Assembly (NCBI GenBank): GCA_943332615.1
Contig: CALQQB010000006.1
Coordinates: 43,348-107,347, forward strand
From: Phenylobacterium deserti
GTDB lineage: Bacteria > Pseudomonadota > Alphaproteobacteria > Caulobacterales > Caulobacteraceae
DNA length: 64,000 nt
Reading direction: 5' to 3'
Positions 8,843-17,254 of the stretch are shown here, in pieces. The translations under genes were made by a program, and so were the position numbers. The notes beneath the pieces were generated by a model that searched no databases, had not been told where the DNA came from, and worked only from the letters and a program-made list of their open reading frames with translations. Within the stretch, counting starts at the first letter, position 1; each line of letters starts with the position of its first letter.

Positions 8843-9364
8843 ATGTTTTCCCTGCTGGCACCGATGCTCGCGTTCGCCTTCGCCGCGCTGGTCCTGACCG
8901 CGGCGGTGAAGGACGTGTTCAGCTTCACGATCCCCAACTGGATTTCACTAGCGCTGATGGCGCTGTTCCCGGCGGCGGGGCTGGTCAATGGCGCACCCCT
9001 GGCCGTGCTGGGGCCGCATCTGGTGGCGGGCGCCGGGGTTCTGGTCGCCGGCATGGCGATGTTCGCGTTTCGCTGGATCGGCGGGGGCGACGCCAAGCTG
9101 TCCGCCGCGGTCGCGCTGTGGCTGGGCTGGCCGGCGCTGACCACCTTCCTGTTCGGCGCGGCCCTCGCAGGGGGCGGCCTGGCTCTGATCCTGCTGGGCC
9201 TGCGCTCGGCGGCGGCCCGGCCGCTGGTCCTGCTTGGCCCGCCCTGGGTGAACCGCCTGGCCGAGGCGGGCGAGGGTGTGCCCTATGGCGTGGCCATCGC
9301 GGTAGGGGCCATCGCGGCCTTCCCGCTGTCGCCTCTCTATGCCGGACTGGCCCCCTATGTCTGA
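8843..9364 (+). CDS. cpaA: Prepilin peptidase, CpaA type (A24)
   Basis: 173 residues and mostly membrane helices, matching the short CpaA/TadV prepilin peptidases that lack the N-terminal methylase domain. The two catalytic aspartates are visible in TAAVKDVFSFTIPN and in GGGDAKL. It would remove the leader of the neighbouring Flp pilin at the inner membrane. The ATG at 8843 is preferred over the TTG at 8834 because AGGAG at 8829-8833 is correctly spaced for it. The end overlaps the aminopeptidase start by 8 bases (ATGTCTGA). Confidence 0.88.
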   Translation: MFSLLAPMLAFAFAALVLTAAVKDVFSFTIPNWISLALMALFPAAGLVNGAPLAVLGPHLVAGAGVLVAGMAMFAFRWIGGGDAKLSAAVALWLGWPALTTFLFGAALAGGGLALILLGLRSAAARPLVLLGPPWVNRLAEAGEGVPYGVAIAVGAIAAFPLSPLYAGLAPYV

Positions 9365-10763
9365 CGTGGCGCCCTCTGAGGCGATCCCCTCCGAACTGAT
9401 CCTCGAGACCTGGGACGGCGCGACGACGCCGATCCACGCCCTCACCGAGGTCGAGACCGCTCAGGTCCTGGCGACCGACGCCTTCGCCGCCGGCCTGGCG
9501 CGCACCGCCGAGTTCAAGGGCAAGGCCGGGCAGGTGCTGCTGGTTCCCGGGGCCGACGGGGCGCTGGATCGCGTGCTCTACGGCCTGGGCGACGCCACCG
9601 CGCCGGGCCTGTTCCGCAGCTTGCCCGCCCGGCTGCCGGCCGGCGTCTACCGCATCGCCGCCAAGCCGGCCGAGGTGACCGCCGACCAGATCGCCCTGGC
9701 CTGGGCGCTGGGGAGCTACCGCTTCGACCGCTACAAGACCAAGGGCGGCGAGCGCGCGCAACTGGTGGCCGAGGGCGCCGACGTCGCAGAAGTCCGCCAG
9801 GTCGCCGCCGCCTGCGCCCTGGCCCGCGACATGGTCAATACGCCGGCCAACGACATGGGCCCGGTCGAGATCGAAACCATCGCCCGAGACATCGCCACGA
9901 CCTTCGGGGCCGAGATCGGCGTGGTTATCGGCGACGACCTGCTCAGCGCAAACTACCCCGCCATCCATGCCGTCGGCCGCGCCGCCGACCCGGCCCGCGC
10001 GCCGCGGATGATCGAACTGAGCTGGGGCGACACGGCCAACCCGGTGGTCTGCATCGTCGGCAAGGGCGTGGTGTTCGACACCGGCGGCCTGGACATCAAG
10101 CCGTCGGCCGGCATGCGGCAGATGAAGAAGGACATGGGCGGCGCAGCCCACGCCCTGGCGCTGGGCCGGATGATCATGGCGGCTAGGCTGCCGGTGCGGC
10201 TCGTGGTGCTGACCCCTGTGGTCGAGAACGCCATCTCCGGCGACGCCATGCGGCCGGGCGACGTGCTGGCGTCCCGCAAGGGCCTCTCCATCGAGGTGGG
10301 CAACACCGACGCCGAAGGCCGCTTGATCCTGGCCGACGCCCTGACCCGGGCCTGCGAGCTGGAGCCGGCGCTGACCCTCGACCTGGCGACGCTGACCGGG
10401 GCCGCGCGTGTCGCGCTGGGCCCGCAACTGCCGCCCTATTTTACCGACGACGAGGACCTAGCCCGAGCGATCGAGGCCGGGGCCCGCGACGCAGGCGACC
10501 CGCTGTGGCGGCTTCCGCTCTGGAAGCCCTACGTGGACGCCCTCGATTCCGACGTGGCCGAGATCAAGAATGATCCCGACGGCTGGGCCCAGGCGGGCTC
10601 GGTCACCGCCGCACTGTTCCTCCAGCGGTTTGCGCCGAAAGGCGCCTGGGCCCATCTGGATATTTTCGCGTGGAACCCGCGCGCCCGTCCGGGATTCCCG
10701 GCAGGCGGCGAGGCCCAGGCGATCCGGGGCCTCTACCGCATGATCCGCGAGCGTTTCGCATGA
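9357..10763 (+). CDS. Leucyl aminopeptidase family protein (M17)
   Basis: 468 residues. The signature NTDAEGRLILADAL (near residue 316) is present, as is the metal-binding block KGVVFDTGGLDIKPSAGM followed by MKKDMGGAAHAL. M17 enzymes are hexameric two-metal aminopeptidases that finish cytoplasmic peptide breakdown. The N-terminal domain is divergent, as in many alphaproteobacterial members, so it could be a PepB-like paralogue and not the main PepA. It overlaps cpaA upstream and an NlpC/P60 hydrolase downstream (ATGA), so the three are probably co-transcribed. Confidence 0.9.
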   Translation: MSDVAPSEAIPSELILETWDGATTPIHALTEVETAQVLATDAFAAGLARTAEFKGKAGQVLLVPGADGALDRVLYGLGDATAPGLFRSLPARLPAGVYRIAAKPAEVTADQIALAWALGSYRFDRYKTKGGERAQLVAEGADVAEVRQVAAACALARDMVNTPANDMGPVEIETIARDIATTFGAEIGVVIGDDLLSANYPAIHAVGRAADPARAPRMIELSWGDTANPVVCIVGKGVVFDTGGLDIKPSAGMRQMKKDMGGAAHALALGRMIMAARLPVRLVVLTPVVENAISGDAMRPGDVLASRKGLSIEVGNTDAEGRLILADALTRACELEPALTLDLATLTGAARVALGPQLPPYFTDDEDLARAIEAGARDAGDPLWRLPLWKPYVDALDSDVAEIKNDPDGWAQAGSVTAALFLQRFAPKGAWAHLDIFAWNPRARPGFPAGGEAQAIRGLYRMIRERFA

Positions 10764-11593
10764 AGCATGATCCCCGCATCACCCCCTGCCGCGACGGCAT
10801 CGCCGCCCGCAGCCTGGAGGGTATCCTGGAAGCCGAGGTCTACCTCGACCCCAAGGCGATGAGCTGCGTGGCCGCCGCCGCCGCCATCCGATCCGCGCCG
10901 GACGCCAATTCCGAACAGATGGACCAGCTGCTGTTCGGCGAGCGGTTCGAAGTGCTGGAGGAAGAGGGCGGCTGGCTGTTCGGCCAGGCGGCCCGCGACG
11001 GCTATGTGGGCTTCGTGGAGGCGACTGCACTGGGACCGGTCGCGCCGATGCCGACGCACCGGGTATCGGGCCTGCGCACCTATGCCTTCGCCGAGGCCAG
11101 CATCAAGACCCGCGCGTCGGGCCCATATTCGATCAACAGCCTGGTGGCGGTGGAAGCCGTCGAGGGCAAGCTCGCCAAGGTCGCCGGCGGGGGCTGGATG
11201 ACCGCCGACCACCTGTCGCCGATCGGCTGGTTCGAGCAGGACTGGGCGGCGGTGGCCGAGCGGTTCGTGGGCGCGCCCTACCTGTGGGGCGGCCGCGAGA
11301 GCCTGGGGCTGGACTGCTCCGGTCTGGTGCAACAGGCGCTGTTCGCCTGCGGCTACGCCTGCCCGCGCGACACAGACCAGCAGCAGGAGCTGGGCGTCGA
11401 GATCGCGCCGGCCGAGTTTGGCCGTGGCGACCTGGTGTTCTGGACGGGCCATGTGGCCATCGGCCTCGGCGACGGCCGCATCGTGCATGCGAACGGGCAT
11501 CACATGGCGACGGCGATCGAGCCGCTCAGCGAGGCGATCACGCGAATCGGGGCTGCGGGATCGCCGGTGCTGGGGTATCGGCGGGTGACCTGA
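10760..11593 (+). CDS. NlpC/P60 family cysteine peptidase with SH3-like domains
   Basis: 277 residues. The N-terminal half contains two SH3-like segments (about 25-95 and 105-155), and the C-terminal NlpC/P60 domain has Cys186 in LDCSGLVQQAL, His231 in TGHVAIGLG and a third polar residue in VHANGH. Such enzymes cut D-Glu to diamino-acid links in murein peptides. There is no signal peptide, so it probably acts on peptides in the cytoplasm, which fits its 4-base overlap with a cytosolic aminopeptidase: together they look like a murein-peptide recycling pair. That pairing is inference. Confidence 0.88.
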   Translation: MKHDPRITPCRDGIAARSLEGILEAEVYLDPKAMSCVAAAAAIRSAPDANSEQMDQLLFGERFEVLEEEGGWLFGQAARDGYVGFVEATALGPVAPMPTHRVSGLRTYAFAEASIKTRASGPYSINSLVAVEAVEGKLAKVAGGGWMTADHLSPIGWFEQDWAAVAERFVGAPYLWGGRESLGLDCSGLVQQALFACGYACPRDTDQQQELGVEIAPAEFGRGDLVFWTGHVAIGLGDGRIVHANGHHMATAIEPLSEAITRIGAAGSPVLGYRRVT

Positions 11594-11601
11594 ACCCAGG
11601 G

Positions 11602-11767
11602 GTCATCCCGGTTTTGGCGCAGCCAAAGCCTGCCCTCGCGAAGGCGGGGGACCGGGATCCACGACCTCCGAGTTCATTGTTGAAACGCAAACGGCGCCGC
11701 CCATTCGAGGACGGCGCCGCTTGCATTTGTGGGTCCCGGTCTTCGCCTCTGGCGAAACCGGGATGAC
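11602..11767. repeat. Nested REP-like palindromic element
   Basis: The region starts GTCATCCCGGTTT and ends with its exact reverse complement AAACCGGGATGAC. Inside it, GACCGGGATCCAC pairs with GTGGGTCCCGGTC with one mismatch, and GCAAACGGCGCCG pairs with CGGCGCCGCTTGC with one mismatch. Each outer unit also folds on itself through CCCGGT and ACCGGG. It sits between convergent genes and may double as a two-way terminator. It looks like a pair of REP units (REPIN-like), but copy number in the genome cannot be judged here. Confidence 0.75.
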
Positions 11768-11776
11768 AGCGTGAGG

Positions 11777-12481
11777 TTATGTCTTCGCCGGAGCTGCGGC
11801 TGCGGGCGCCGCTGCTGCGGGAACCGCTGCGCCGGCTGCCGGAGCGGCCGGCTTTTCGCCCGCCGCCGCCCCCGCCGCCGGAGGGGCTGCACCCGCGGCC
11901 GGAGCCGCTGGCGCCGCCGCGCCCGGCGCGCGGGACGGATCGGGGGCCGGGACCGGCAGGGTGCCGCCCTGGCTCTTCAGGTACGCGATGACCGCGACCC
12001 GGTCCTCGGGCTTCTTCAGACCGACGAAGCTCATCTTGGTGCCGGAGATGTACTTCTGCGGACCCTTCAGGAACTCATAGAGGTGGTCGTAGTCCCAGAC
12101 GGCCTGCTTGCCGCTGAACTCGGTCATGCCGGTCGAATAGGCGAAGCCCGGATGGCTGCCGGGCTTGCGGCCGACGACGGCGTGCAGGCCGGGGCCGGTG
12201 CCGTTAGCGTTGCCCGCGTCGGCGACGTGGCAGGACTTGCACTTGGCGAAGACCGCCTCGCCCGCGGCCACGTCGGCGGTCGGCAGCACCGTGCCCCAGT
12301 CAGGTAGGGTATCGACGACAGCAGCGCCTTCGCCACCGCCTTCGGCCACTTCCACCAGATAGCCAGGCGTCTTGGCAGGCTCCTGTTCGAACAGCCCTCC
12401 GGTCAGCTGGCCGAGGCCCACGATCAGGAACGCGGTCGCGAGACCGGCAGCTGCGATCTTATTGAATGTGAGGTCGCTCAT
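11777..12481 (-). CDS. Membrane-anchored class I cytochrome c (CycM-like)
   Basis: 234 residues. An uncleaved N-terminal helix (residues 8-30) anchors the protein to the inner membrane. The heme site CKSCH is at 81-85, and the axial Met lies in GTKMSFVGLKKPEDR. The core matches the mitochondrial-type cytochrome c of alphaproteobacteria. After residue about 175 comes a tail of some 60 residues that is almost only Ala, Pro and Gly, unusual in length and perhaps a periplasmic spacer. It would carry electrons between the bc1 complex and a terminal oxidase. Heme attachment depends on the ccm genes found later in the window. Confidence 0.9.
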   Translation of the reverse strand: MSDLTFNKIAAAGLATAFLIVGLGQLTGGLFEQEPAKTPGYLVEVAEGGGEGAAVVDTLPDWGTVLPTADVAAGEAVFAKCKSCHVADAGNANGTGPGLHAVVGRKPGSHPGFAYSTGMTEFSGKQAVWDYDHLYEFLKGPQKYISGTKMSFVGLKKPEDRVAVIAYLKSQGGTLPVPAPDPSRAPGAAAPAAPAAGAAPPAAGAAAGEKPAAPAAGAAVPAAAAPAAAAPAKT

Positions 12482-12605
12482 GGTCCCCCGGTTACGCCTC
12501 TCATCGACCGCGGTCCAGCCACCGCGGACGCGCGGGAATCCCGCCCCATATTGCGTGCGGCTCTCTTACACGCTACCGGCGCTCGCGCAACCGGCCAAGC
12601 ATCCG

Positions 12606-13328
12606 ATGAACCCGATCGTCCTCATCCCCGCACGTCTGGCGGCCACACGCCTGCCGGGGAAGCCGCTGGCGGACATCGGTGGCATACCGATGATCGTGCG
12701 CGTGCTGCGGCAGGCGCAGGCCGCCGGCGTGGGGCCGGTAGCGGTAGCGGCGGGCGATTCGGCGATCCTCGAGGCGGTGGAGGCGGCCGGGGGCCGCGCG
12801 GTGATGACCAATCCCGACCTGCCATCCGGGTCTGACCGCATCCTGGCCGCGCTGTCGGTGCTCGATCCGGACCGGCGGCACGACGTGGTGATCAACCTGC
12901 AGGGCGACATGCCGTTCGTGGACCCGCGGGTGATTCAGGCCTGCGCGCGGCTGCTGGCCGACAACCCGGCCTGCGACATCGCTACCCTTGTAGCTTCTGA
13001 GTCCTCTCCGGCGGACCGGACCAACCCCGACGTCGTGAAAGCGGTGATCGCCGCCGACGGCCGGGCGCTCTATTTCACCCGGTCGGCGCCTTATGGCGAC
13101 GCGCCAATCTGGCGGCACATCGGCATCTATGGCTATCGCCGCGCGGCGCTGGAAGCTTTCAACGCCGCCGCGCCGTCGCCGCTCGAACAGCGCGAGAAGC
13201 TGGAACAGCTGCGGGCCCTGGAGCTGGGCTTGTCGATCTGGGCGGCCGTCGCCGCCGATGCGCCGATCTCGGTGGACAACCCCGCCGACCTCGAACGCGC
13301 ACGAGAATTTGCAAAGGTAGTTTCATGA
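12606..13328 (+). CDS. kdsB: 3-deoxy-manno-octulosonate cytidylyltransferase
   Basis: 240 residues. The start IVLIPARLAATRLPGKPLADI is the nucleotide-binding signature of CMP-Kdo synthetase, and NLQGDMPFVDP and the RSAPYGD segment are further family blocks. It activates Kdo with CTP for addition to lipid A, an essential step of LPS synthesis. The ATG at 12606 gives the canonical N-terminus; the ORF-track start at 12372 would add over 70 unrelated residues that overlap the divergent cytochrome gene. It overlaps pheA by ATGA, so the two are translationally coupled although their pathways differ. Confidence 0.93.
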   Translation: MNPIVLIPARLAATRLPGKPLADIGGIPMIVRVLRQAQAAGVGPVAVAAGDSAILEAVEAAGGRAVMTNPDLPSGSDRILAALSVLDPDRRHDVVINLQGDMPFVDPRVIQACARLLADNPACDIATLVASESSPADRTNPDVVKAVIAADGRALYFTRSAPYGDAPIWRHIGIYGYRRAALEAFNAAAPSPLEQREKLEQLRALELGLSIWAAVAADAPISVDNPADLERAREFAKVVS

Positions 13329-14191
13329 GTACGACGACCGGTGGTGGGGGGCGCATCGCCTTCCAGGGCGAGCTGGGGGCCAACAGCCACGAGGCCTGTA
13401 TGGCGGCCTTCCCGGGCATGGAGCCGGTTCCGCACCCGACTTTCGAGGAGGCGTTCGAGGCGGTGAAGACCGGCGATTGCGAGCTGGGCATGATCCCGGT
13501 GGAGAACTCCATCGCCGGACGCGTCGCCGATGTGCACCACCTGTTGCCCTCGTCCGGCCTGAAGATCATCGGCGAGCGGTTCAAGCCGATCCACTTCCAG
13601 CTGATGGCCAATCCGGGGACCAAGCTGGAAGACCTGAAGACGGTGGTGTCCATGCCCTTCGCCTGGGGCCAGTGCCGGCGCATGCTGCGCGGGCTCGGCG
13701 TGACCATGGAGGCGGCCGGCGATACGGCGGCCTCGGCCCGGATCGTCTCGGAGCAACCGGACCCGACGCGGGGCGCCGTCGCGCCGGCGCTGGCGGCGGA
13801 AATCTACGGTCTGGAGATTCTCGCTCGAGACGTGGAGGACGAGCACAACAACACCACGCGGTTCCTGATCATGACCGCAGATGCGTCGCCCGAGCCGCCG
13901 CCCTTCACCGAGCCCTGCGTCACCAGCTTCATCTTCCGCGTCCGCAATATGCCCGCCGCGCTCTACAAGGCGCTGGGCGGGTTCGCGACCAATGGCGTCA
14001 ACATGACCAAGCTGGAGAGCTACATGGAGAACGGCGCCTTCACGGCGACCTTCTTCTACAGCGAGGTCGATGGCCGTCCCGAAGATCGCGGCCTGGCGCT
14101 GGCGTTCGAGGAGCTGGCGTTCTTCTCCGAGCGGTTCGAGATCCTGGGCGTCTACCCGGCCGATCCGTTCCGCAGCCGCATGAGCGCCTGA
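13325..14191 (+). CDS. pheA: Prephenate dehydratase with ACT domain
   Basis: 288 residues, a free-standing PheA without chorismate mutase. The catalytic domain includes MIPVENSIAGRVADVHHLL and the conserved HNNTTRFLI block (about residues 177-185). The C-terminal ACT domain, SFIFRVRNMPAALYKALGGF and NMTKLESY, normally binds phenylalanine for feedback control; the usual ESRP motif reads ESYM here. The enzyme turns prephenate into phenylpyruvate for phenylalanine synthesis. It starts inside the kdsB stop codon. Confidence 0.93.
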   Translation: MSTTTGGGGRIAFQGELGANSHEACMAAFPGMEPVPHPTFEEAFEAVKTGDCELGMIPVENSIAGRVADVHHLLPSSGLKIIGERFKPIHFQLMANPGTKLEDLKTVVSMPFAWGQCRRMLRGLGVTMEAAGDTAASARIVSEQPDPTRGAVAPALAAEIYGLEILARDVEDEHNNTTRFLIMTADASPEPPPFTEPCVTSFIFRVRNMPAALYKALGGFATNGVNMTKLESYMENGAFTATFFYSEVDGRPEDRGLALAFEELAFFSERFEILGVYPADPFRSRMSA

Positions 14192-14239
14192 CGCGAGGCC
14201 GGTTGACTGCCGTTTGGGCAGCGACCTGACGATAACGTC

Positions 14240-14995
14240 ATGTCCGAACCCGTGCTGCTGTCGCAGCGCCACGATCAGGTGGCGCTCATCACCCTCAACC
14301 GGCCGCAGGCGCGCAACGCGCTGAACGCCGAGCTGGCCCAGGCGCTGTGCGACGCGGTGGCGGCGGCTCAGGACGCCGGCTGCATCGTCATCACCGGCGC
14401 CGACCCGGCGTTCTGCGCCGGGCTCGACCTGCGCCACCTGGGCGCCGACAAGCTGACGGAGTTCCCCTCTTACACCCACGCGATGACCGCCTCGGCCGTG
14501 CCGATGATCGCGGCTGTGAACGGGCCGGCTGTGACGGGCGGGTTCGAGGTGGCCCTGCTCTGCGATTTCATGGTGGCGTCCGAGAAGGCGGCGTTCGCCG
14601 ATACGCATCTGCGGGTCGGGGTCTATCCGGGGCCCGTCGTCGTCGACCTGCCGCGGCGCGTGGGAATGGCCTGGGCGCGGCAGATTTCGCTGACCGGCGA
14701 CTTCGTCGATGCGGCCACGGCGCTGCGGATCGGTCTGGTGAACCACCTGGTCCCGCACGCCGACCTGCTGGCCTTCACGATGAAGCTGGCGCGCACGATC
14801 GCCGAGCAACCACGTGTGATGGTGTCGGCGCTTCGCCATGACTGGGACGAGAGCGTGGGGCCGCCGGTCGCCGAGGCGCGGCACGTGCATGGCCGGCATG
14901 CCGTGGCGGGCGGTTTCACCGGCAGCCGGGGCGCCGAGATCGCCCAGCGGCGCGAGGCTGTGCTGGCCCGCGCGCGCGACCAGCGGAACCTCTAG
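14240..14995 (+). CDS. Crotonase-family protein (enoyl-CoA hydratase-like)
   Basis: 251 residues with the crotonase fold: LITLNRPQARNALN near the start, the oxyanion-hole loop AFCAGLDLRHLG, and VNGPAVTGGFEVALLCDF. The first catalytic Glu (FEVAL) is present. At the place of the second hydratase Glu, the sequence THLRVGVYPG carries His where rat crotonase has Glu (PEILLGTIPG). This argues against a standard hydratase and leaves isomerase, hydrolase or another acyl-CoA reaction possible. It stands alone and is followed by a hairpin shared with the convergent nudC. Confidence 0.8.
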   Translation: MSEPVLLSQRHDQVALITLNRPQARNALNAELAQALCDAVAAAQDAGCIVITGADPAFCAGLDLRHLGADKLTEFPSYTHAMTASAVPMIAAVNGPAVTGGFEVALLCDFMVASEKAAFADTHLRVGVYPGPVVVDLPRRVGMAWARQISLTGDFVDAATALRIGLVNHLVPHADLLAFTMKLARTIAEQPRVMVSALRHDWDESVGPPVAEARHVHGRHAVAGGFTGSRGAEIAQRREAVLARARDQRNL

Positions 14996-15010
14996 CCGAG
15001 CTTGAAAGGG

Positions 15011-15049
15011 CGTCCGGGCCTGTCGCTGAACCTCAGGTCAGCCCGGACG
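15011..15049. terminator. Hairpin between convergent crotonase and nudC genes
   Basis: Perfect 9-bp arms CGTCCGGGC and GCCCGGACG with a 21-base loop lie in a 61-base gap between convergent stop codons. There is no T-tract on either side, so termination efficiency is uncertain. Confidence 0.55.
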
Positions 15050-15056
15050 GGGGGTC

Positions 15057-15983
15057 TCAAGCCTCGTAGGCCCAGGCCTTGATCAGCTGGTGGGCGATGG
15101 CCATCGGTTGGGGGCAGAAGGTGTCGGGCAGTTCGCCGGCCAGTAGCAGCTTGGCTTCGGCGCGGGTGAACCAGCGGATCTCGTCCAGCTCGGTCTGGTC
15201 CGGAGCGCCCTCCTCGTCCTCGACCTCGGCGAGCAGGCCGATCATCAGCGAGGACGGATAGGGCCAGGGCTGGGTGGAGTGGTAGCGGACCTGGCGGGTG
15301 TGCAGGCCGGCCTCCTCGTTAAGCTCGCGGGCGCATGCCTCCTCAATCGACTCGCCGGGCTCCAGGAAGCCGGCCAGCGAGGAGAACATGCCCTTCGGCC
15401 AGGCGGCCTGGCGGCCCAGCATGCAGCGCTCGCCATGGTAGGCCAGCATGATCACCACCGGGTCTGTGCGCGGGAAGTGCTCGACCTTGCAGGACGGGCA
15501 CTGGCGCTTCCAGCCGCCGTCCATGGTTTGGCTGGGCTGGCCGCAGCTGGCGCAGAACTGGTGGCGACGGCGCCATTCGAACATCTGCTTGGCGGTGGCC
15601 ATGATCGCAGCATCGCTCGGCGGCAGCTGCATTGAAACCTGACGCAAATCCTTGAACTCGCCCAGGCCCTGCAGTGGGCCCTGGCCCGGGTCGGCCTCAC
15701 CCTCCATGTCCACGGCGAAGATCGCGGTCTCCTTCCATAGGCCCATGAACAGCAGCCGCTCGGGGCCGCCGGCGAGGTCGGCGGCGAGCTTGGCCGGCAG
15801 GTAGGCGATCTGCGTGCCGCCGTCTTTCGTCTTCTCGATGAACGGACGCCCGTTCCAGATGGCGACGCCCAGGCTGTCGGGCGAGGCCAACTGCTCGGCG
15901 AGCCAGTCGGTGTTGGTCCGTCGGTCGCTGGCGCGGTCGAGCGGGTTTCCGGCGAAGGTGTTGGTGAAGAAGCTGAGCGGCAT
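15057..15983 (-). CDS. nudC: NAD(+) diphosphatase / NADH pyrophosphatase
   Basis: 308 residues. The central zinc ribbon is formed by CASCG and CPSCK, followed by the Nudix box GFLEPGESIEEACARELNEE with the metal-binding REXNEE core. The NudC-specific STQPWPYPSSLM motif after the box defines NADH and NAD-cap specificity in this family. The enzyme splits NAD(H) into NMN(H) and AMP and can remove NAD caps from RNA. The N-terminal region is the variable family domain. It is a single-gene unit facing the crotonase. Confidence 0.94.
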   Translation of the reverse strand: MPLSFFTNTFAGNPLDRASDRRTNTDWLAEQLASPDSLGVAIWNGRPFIEKTKDGGTQIAYLPAKLAADLAGGPERLLFMGLWKETAIFAVDMEGEADPGQGPLQGLGEFKDLRQVSMQLPPSDAAIMATAKQMFEWRRRHQFCASCGQPSQTMDGGWKRQCPSCKVEHFPRTDPVVIMLAYHGERCMLGRQAAWPKGMFSSLAGFLEPGESIEEACARELNEEAGLHTRQVRYHSTQPWPYPSSLMIGLLAEVEDEEGAPDQTELDEIRWFTRAEAKLLLAGELPDTFCPQPMAIAHQLIKAWAYEA

Positions 15984-16029
15984 GGGGTTTACTTAGAGGG
16001 GCCGGGCCGCAAGGCCAAGCGGTGGCGTT

Positions 16030-16069
16030 CCCCTCCCCCGAGCGCCACCGGCCCGAAGAGGGGGAGGGG
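16030..16069. repeat. C-rich/G-rich inverted repeat, copy 1
   Basis: CCCCTCCCCC (16030-16039) and GGGGGAGGGG (16060-16069) form a perfect 10-bp stem with a 20-base loop in the 322-base gap between the divergent nudC and GST genes. A looser relative with CCCCGCCCTCTCC and GGGGGGAGGGG lies at about 16196-16240. Apart from these the gap shows no gene. Confidence 0.65.
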
Positions 16070-16305
16070 ATCAAGGGGTGGGCCGGCGCATGAGATCCCG
16101 GCGCGCCGGATGGCGCCCCGAGGGGCACAGGATCGTTAAGGCCAACGGTGGGCCTTTGGCTCGCCAGCCGGAGTCAGCCCAGCCGGCCCACCCCCTGCCC
16201 CGCCCTCTCCGTTCGCCGCGCTCGCGGGGGGAGGGGAGATTCACGCCTAGCCAAACGCGCTCCGGCGTCCCACATCGTCGTGCACAGCCTAGCCAGGAGA
16301 CTCCT

Positions 16306-17190
16306 ATGGCCGACGACGCCCCGACACCGCCCGCCAATTACCCGGCCGACTACACCCCGCCCAAGGTGTGGACCTGGAACAAGGAGAGCGGGGGCCGGTT
16401 CGCCGCCATCAATCGCCCGATCGCCGGTCCGACCTCGGAGAAGGCGCTTCCGATCGGCAAGCATCCGTTCCAGCTCTACTCGCTGGGGACGCCGAACGGG
16501 GTGAAGGTCACGATAATGTTCGAGGAGTTGCTGGCGCTCGGGCACACCGGTGCGGAGTACGACGCCTGGTTGATCAACATCGGCACGGGCGACCAGTTCG
16601 GCTCGGGCTTCGTGGACATCAACCCGAACTCCAAGATTCCAGCCCTGATGGACCGTAGCGGGCCCGAGCCGATCCGCATCTTCGAGAGCGGCGCCATCCT
16701 GATCCACCTGGCCGAGAAGTTCGGCGCCTTCCTGCCGACCGAGCCGGCCAGGCGCGCCGAAGTGTTGTCGTGGGTGATGTGGCTGATGGGCTCGGCGCCC
16801 TACCTGGGCGGCGGCTTCGGCCATTTCTACGCCTACGCCCCGTTCAAGATCGAATACGCCATCGACCGGTTCGCCATGGAGACGAAGCGCCAGCTGGACG
16901 TGCTGGACCGGCGTCTGGCCGACAGCGAATACCTGGGCGGGTCTGAGTACACGATCGCCGACATGATGGTCTGGCCCTGGTACGGCCTGCTGGCCAAGGG
17001 CATGGCCTATGAGGCCGGCGAGTTCCTGGATGTGCAGAGCTACAAGCACGTCCAGCGCTGGACCGACCAGATCGCCGCGCGGCCGGCGGTGAAGCGGGGG
17101 CGGATCGTCAACCGCGCCGGCGACAACACCCTGCCCGAACGTCACGACGCCAGCGACTTCGACAAGGTGGGCAAGCCCGCGGCCGAATAA
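16306..17190 (+). CDS. yghU: Glutathione S-transferase family protein, YghU type
   Basis: 294 residues. The long N-terminal extension PKVWTWNKESGGRFAAINRP before the thioredoxin-like domain is diagnostic of YghU. The glutathione site reads INPNSKIPALMDR, then IFESGAILIHLAEKFG. YghU/YfcG-type proteins bind two glutathiones and show disulfide reductase activity rather than classic transferase activity. The ATG at 16306 has AGGAGA just upstream; the longer ORF-track frame runs through the repeat region and is not credible. Cytoplasmic, single gene. Confidence 0.92.
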   Translation: MADDAPTPPANYPADYTPPKVWTWNKESGGRFAAINRPIAGPTSEKALPIGKHPFQLYSLGTPNGVKVTIMFEELLALGHTGAEYDAWLINIGTGDQFGSGFVDINPNSKIPALMDRSGPEPIRIFESGAILIHLAEKFGAFLPTEPARRAEVLSWVMWLMGSAPYLGGGFGHFYAYAPFKIEYAIDRFAMETKRQLDVLDRRLADSEYLGGSEYTIADMMVWPWYGLLAKGMAYEAGEFLDVQSYKHVQRWTDQIAARPAVKRGRIVNRAGDNTLPERHDASDFDKVGKPAAE

Positions 17191-17254
17191 CGTCGAGATC
17201 CGGCATGGCGCCGGCTCGCGAGTGGCGCCAAGATCGCCCCTGCAACCGGGGGTG

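Noticed and set aside
13133-14899. 588-residue minus-strand ORF over kdsB, pheA and the crotonase
   Set aside because: It spans three well-defined plus-strand genes and has His/Arg/Gly-rich shadow composition.
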